The position numbers and the translations under genes were made by a program. This document shows, piece after piece, positions 61,509 through 64,000 of a stretch of DNA of 64,000 nucleotides (position 1 is the stretch's first letter; each line of letters begins with the position of its first letter). The stretch is taken from assembly GCA_025057755.1 (NCBI GenBank), contig JANWVC010000005.1, forward strand, positions 1 to 64,000, written 5' to 3'. Origin of the DNA: Limisphaera sp. (GTDB lineage Bacteria; Verrucomicrobiota; Verrucomicrobiia; Limisphaerales; Limisphaeraceae). The notes under the pieces were generated by a model. The model was not told the DNA's origin and did no database searches. It saw only the letters and a program-made list of their open reading frames with translations.

Positions 61509-64000
61509 TCAAGAGCTTGCAGAATCACCGTCCACGGCGTGAGGCGCTTCGTAACCCGGCTGGTGACTGGAAGCATGGATCCGGCTCGGCAGTGGGGAAG
61601 TGCGTGACGGTTCATCAATGAGGGCTTGAATCTGCTCAGGCGTAAACTCAGCAGAGGGTTGACAACGGTCTGACGCTAGATAGCGGGCTAGGCTGAGGCG
61701 CAATTGTTGGGATACGGGGTCCTGAGTTCCTTCGAGAAGATCCACGCCGCAAATTACGATGCGACCGTGTCCGACACGTCCCTCTACAATGAGGCCCAAC
61801 GACCGGGCCGTGAACCAATCGTCGATAATGCGCACAATGGGCTGGGTTTCTTTAGGCAGCAAGTCGAGGCGCAATGCACCGGCCCGCCGGAGGATATACC
61901 ACCATTGCCAATTGCTGTGCGTTTCGGTAGGGAACTCGGCCAGCGCGGGGTGCCGTGGATCGCAAAGGATACCGAGCGTCGTGGGCGCTTGGCGTCGCGT
62001 CCATGCTGTATTCCAGAAGATGCTTGAAAATCCCAACTTCACGGGTGCCTGCTCAAAATTGCGCAGGTTTGCCCCCGGCAGTGTCAATAAAACGCGCTCG
62101 CCCGACATTAGCCTGGAGGCAAGGGTTGCGTCCCACCGATTTGTCATCCAAATCGACGCGGGAACAGGACTCGGGTCTGACGGATAGACCCACAGGTCCC
62201 AGTCATTTTCGAATCGAACACGGCTTCGCGCCGCGCCGGTCGAAGCAGGCCGGCCTGAGATGGCCACCGCTAGTTGGTAGCGCGCCGGAGCCGGGACACT
62301 CTGCAGTGGCCAGTGCACGGTCCCAAGGATTTGGCCGTTTCCGAGAGGCAGTTCTGTGCGGGTCCAACGCTCCCTTTGGAGAATGCGGCCGTGACGGTCC
62401 TGGAGACGGGCCTCCACATGGACCTCTTGCAGCGCTGCGACGCCAAAGTGTGCGACTTCGACCTGGGCGGTGAGCGAGTCCCGGGTTGTAAACACACGCC
62501 GAGGCAGACGAACCAAGGGAACGGTAGCGTTGCAGAAACGCCGATACTCCGCTGCGGTGACATAACCTTTTTCGGCCCAGAACGGATCTAGCACGCCGAC
62601 AAGGGCCGTCCCTTGGCCGGGGAAGTCTCTGAGATCCAACAAGTGAAAGCCGCCCATGCCTGGCGTGCGCAAGGCTGTCTCGATCTCTTCCTTGTAGCAA
62701 AGCACCTGGAGCCGCCCGCTGGCATGGAGAAAGTCTTGTGCAAGCTCATCCAAGCCGCTTGCTTTGAGACGGTCTTCAAAGATGTCGAAGTTCCGTGCCT
62801 TGAGATAGCCGGTGTATTTCCGTCGTTCGGCGAGGTTGGGATAGACGCACCATTGGCCAATTTCGTGGCTGATGACCGGGACCGCCCGCTGCGCAATGAT
62901 GTCGCGGTAATCGGTCAGCGTTTCAGGCGGCTGCGCATTGATGCGCGAGGTTAGACCTGCGCCCCAAGCCTGAATGCGTGGCGCAGCAATCACGTGAAAC
63001 TGGTTTTCCCGCAACTCGGGCCATCCGGAAGCGCTTGTCCAAAGGCGACGAGGGTCCCGTGCCTTGAAGTAACTTACATAGTGACGCAAATAAGCGCTGG
63101 CGTTGCGTCCGCCAGGTTCATTCCCCTGTGCCATGAAGAGGAAAGAAGGATGATTGCCGTAGGCACGTAGGATTCGCTCGGTTTCGTCCCATGACCAGGC
63201 GTCAACAGGTTTGCCATCACCCAGGGTAGTGGATTGGTTTGGCCAGCAGGTTTCCACCTGCAGGTAGAAACCTAGTTCGTCCGCTGCCTCGAAAGCAGCC
63301 TGGGGAGGGCACCATGAATGGAAGCGGAACAGATTCAGCCCATGTGCTTGGGCCACGCGAATGATGCGCCGCCACTCAGCGACGTCCGTGGGCGGATGTC
63401 CCGTGCGCGGAAAAATGGCGCACTCTAATGTACCACGGATGAACAGCGGCCGACCATTCAGTATGAATTGCGTGCCTGCGTTCGTGATTTCGCGGAGGCC
63501 GAATCGGATCGACCGACGATGCTGGATTTGTTGTCCCTCAAGCTGGCCTACAAGACGGGCCTCGAGATGCAAGAGCGCCGGTTGGAATTCATCCCACAAG
63601 GGCGCCTCAGCCCCGAGTGGTATGTGCGTTCGGACAATCCACTGGCGGGCGTTGAATTGGACAGGCACGGTCACTCGGACCGAATCATCCTTGGAACGCC
63701 AAACCGATTTGAATGTAACGCTTCCTTCAAAAGCGCGCCCTGCAGGATTGGTCAGGACCAGTTCCGTCCACGCGGACCGGTCAGTCACTCGCGGATACAG
63801 TTGAAGCTCTTCGATCCACACGGGCGGCAACGTTTGCAGCTCGATGCGGCCGACGATGCCATGCCAGTTGCCCTGCGTATGATCGCTGATTGCATGCGAG
63901 TTCTCGCCAATGTCAACAATCCGACGATTGTCCACCCGAATCGTCAACGTATGGCGGCCTGTTGGAAGGAAGCCCAAATCGTACTCGTGAGGCGTCGAAA
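61509..64000 (-). CDS. Glycoside hydrolase family 2 enzyme, start outside window
   Basis: More than 820 residues are visible; the frame is open to the window end and the start lies beyond it. Order: end of a jelly-roll sugar-binding domain (LGFLPTGRHTLTIRVDNR), Ig-like domain(s), a TIM barrel with FLFMAQGNEPGGRNAS (acid/base Glu) and VPVISHEIGQW (nucleophile Glu), then further beta domains. The last residues (ASSHQPGYEAPHAVDGDS) begin a discoidin domain that is cut by a TGA. Beta-galactosidase-like or beta-mannosidase-like activity is plausible; substrate unknown. Confidence 0.85.
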   Translation of the reverse strand, partial: STPHEYDLGFLPTGRHTLTIRVDNRRIVDIGENSHAISDHTQGNWHGIVGRIELQTLPPVWIEELQLYPRVTDRSAWTELVLTNPAGRAFEGSVTFKSVWRSKDDSVRVTVPVQFNARQWIVRTHIPLGAEAPLWDEFQPALLHLEARLVGQLEGQQIQHRRSIRFGLREITNAGTQFILNGRPLFIRGTLECAIFPRTGHPPTDVAEWRRIIRVAQAHGLNLFRFHSWCPPQAAFEAADELGFYLQVETCWPNQSTTLGDGKPVDAWSWDETERILRAYGNHPSFLFMAQGNEPGGRNASAYLRHYVSYFKARDPRRLWTSASGWPELRENQFHVIAAPRIQAWGAGLTSRINAQPPETLTDYRDIIAQRAVPVISHEIGQWCVYPNLAERRKYTGYLKARNFDIFEDRLKASGLDELAQDFLHASGRLQVLCYKEEIETALRTPGMGGFHLLDLRDFPGQGTALVGVLDPFWAEKGYVTAAEYRRFCNATVPLVRLPRRVFTTRDSLTAQVEVAHFGVAALQEVHVEARLQDRHGRILQRERWTRTELPLGNGQILGTVHWPLQSVPAPARYQLAVAISGRPASTGAARSRVRFENDWDLWVYPSDPSPVPASIWMTNRWDATLASRLMSGERVLLTLPGANLRNFEQAPVKLGFSSIFWNTAWTRRQAPTTLGILCDPRHPALAEFPTETHSNWQWWYILRRAGALRLDLLPKETQPIVRIIDDWFTARSLGLIVEGRVGHGRIVICGVDLLEGTQDPVSQQLRLSLARYLASDRCQPSAEFTPEQIQALIDEPSRTSPLPSRIHASSHQPGYEAPHAVDGDSASS

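Noticed and set aside
61509-61511. TGA as a selenocysteine or recoded codon in the GH2 gene
   Set aside because: The expected residue is Trp, there is no known need for Sec there, and a frameshift follows; decay is simpler.

Overview
This window looks like a chromosomal segment of a motile, Gram-negative member of the PVC superphylum, most likely Verrucomicrobiota. A Limisphaera-like thermophile would fit, but that placement is inference. The clues are a XylR-type regulator (LacI-like sensor plus AraC DNA-binding domain), a prepilin-type secreted protein, a PUR-family small nucleic-acid-binding protein, several secreted glycoside hydrolases, and a very large repeat protein ending in a YYRVR-type tail. 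The DNA is GC-rich with long spacers. I saw no IS element, prophage or CRISPR array.

Layout. 1-9050 is a leftward chemotaxis operon: cheR, cheD, an HDOD gene, cheB, cheX, cheY, an HDOD-CheX fusion, cheA, cheW and a chemoreceptor cut by the window edge. 9.4-14 kb holds tRNA-Arg, a XylR-like regulator, a decayed pyruvate kinase gene and an M20 peptidase. 15-16.5 kb holds dnaA, standing alone between two gene-poor kilobases. 17.5-21.2 kb holds tRNA-Ser, a glycosyltransferase, a secreted beta-propeller-like protein and tRNA-Lys. 22.1-24.1 kb is nrfHA (nitrite to ammonium) behind an FNR/DNR-like box. 24.3-33 kb holds an amino-acid permease, then a leftward run: GH5-like hydrolase, Uma2-like protein, M42 aminopeptidase, xseA, an APH-like kinase and a nucleotidyltransferase-kinase fusion. 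33-41 kb is mixed: PilZ-like, RodZ-like, giant repeat protein, DUF4149-like, PUR, MFS and NUDIX. 41-47.2 kb is a flagellar filament module: two flagellins, fliD, a secreted protein, flgM, fliS and a FliT/FlgN-like gene. 48-49 kb holds a prepilin-type protein. 50.8-61 kb holds tRNA-Asn, ribBA-ribH, a glucosamine-6-phosphate deaminase-like gene, queE, an aminotransferase, rsmA, NUDIX, a nucleoside transporter, an ACT-domain protein and an SGNH hydrolase. 61.1-64 kb is a GH2 enzyme whose C-terminal discoidin domain has decayed.

How it works together. The chemotaxis and filament modules appear tied together by sigma-28 (FliA). I read four matching promoters: before cheR, before each flagellin and before flgM. 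The two flagellin mRNAs share a leader of about 145 nt with two hairpins, each exposing an ANGGA motif, the second covering the ribosome-binding site. That is the architecture of CsrA-controlled flagellin mRNA and is the most interesting regulatory signal here. Other notable points are two CheX-type phosphatases in one operon (one fused to a half-size HDOD domain), a NrfA whose catalytic heme motif is CXXCH rather than CXXCK, and two decaying genes (pyruvate kinase and the GH2 tail).
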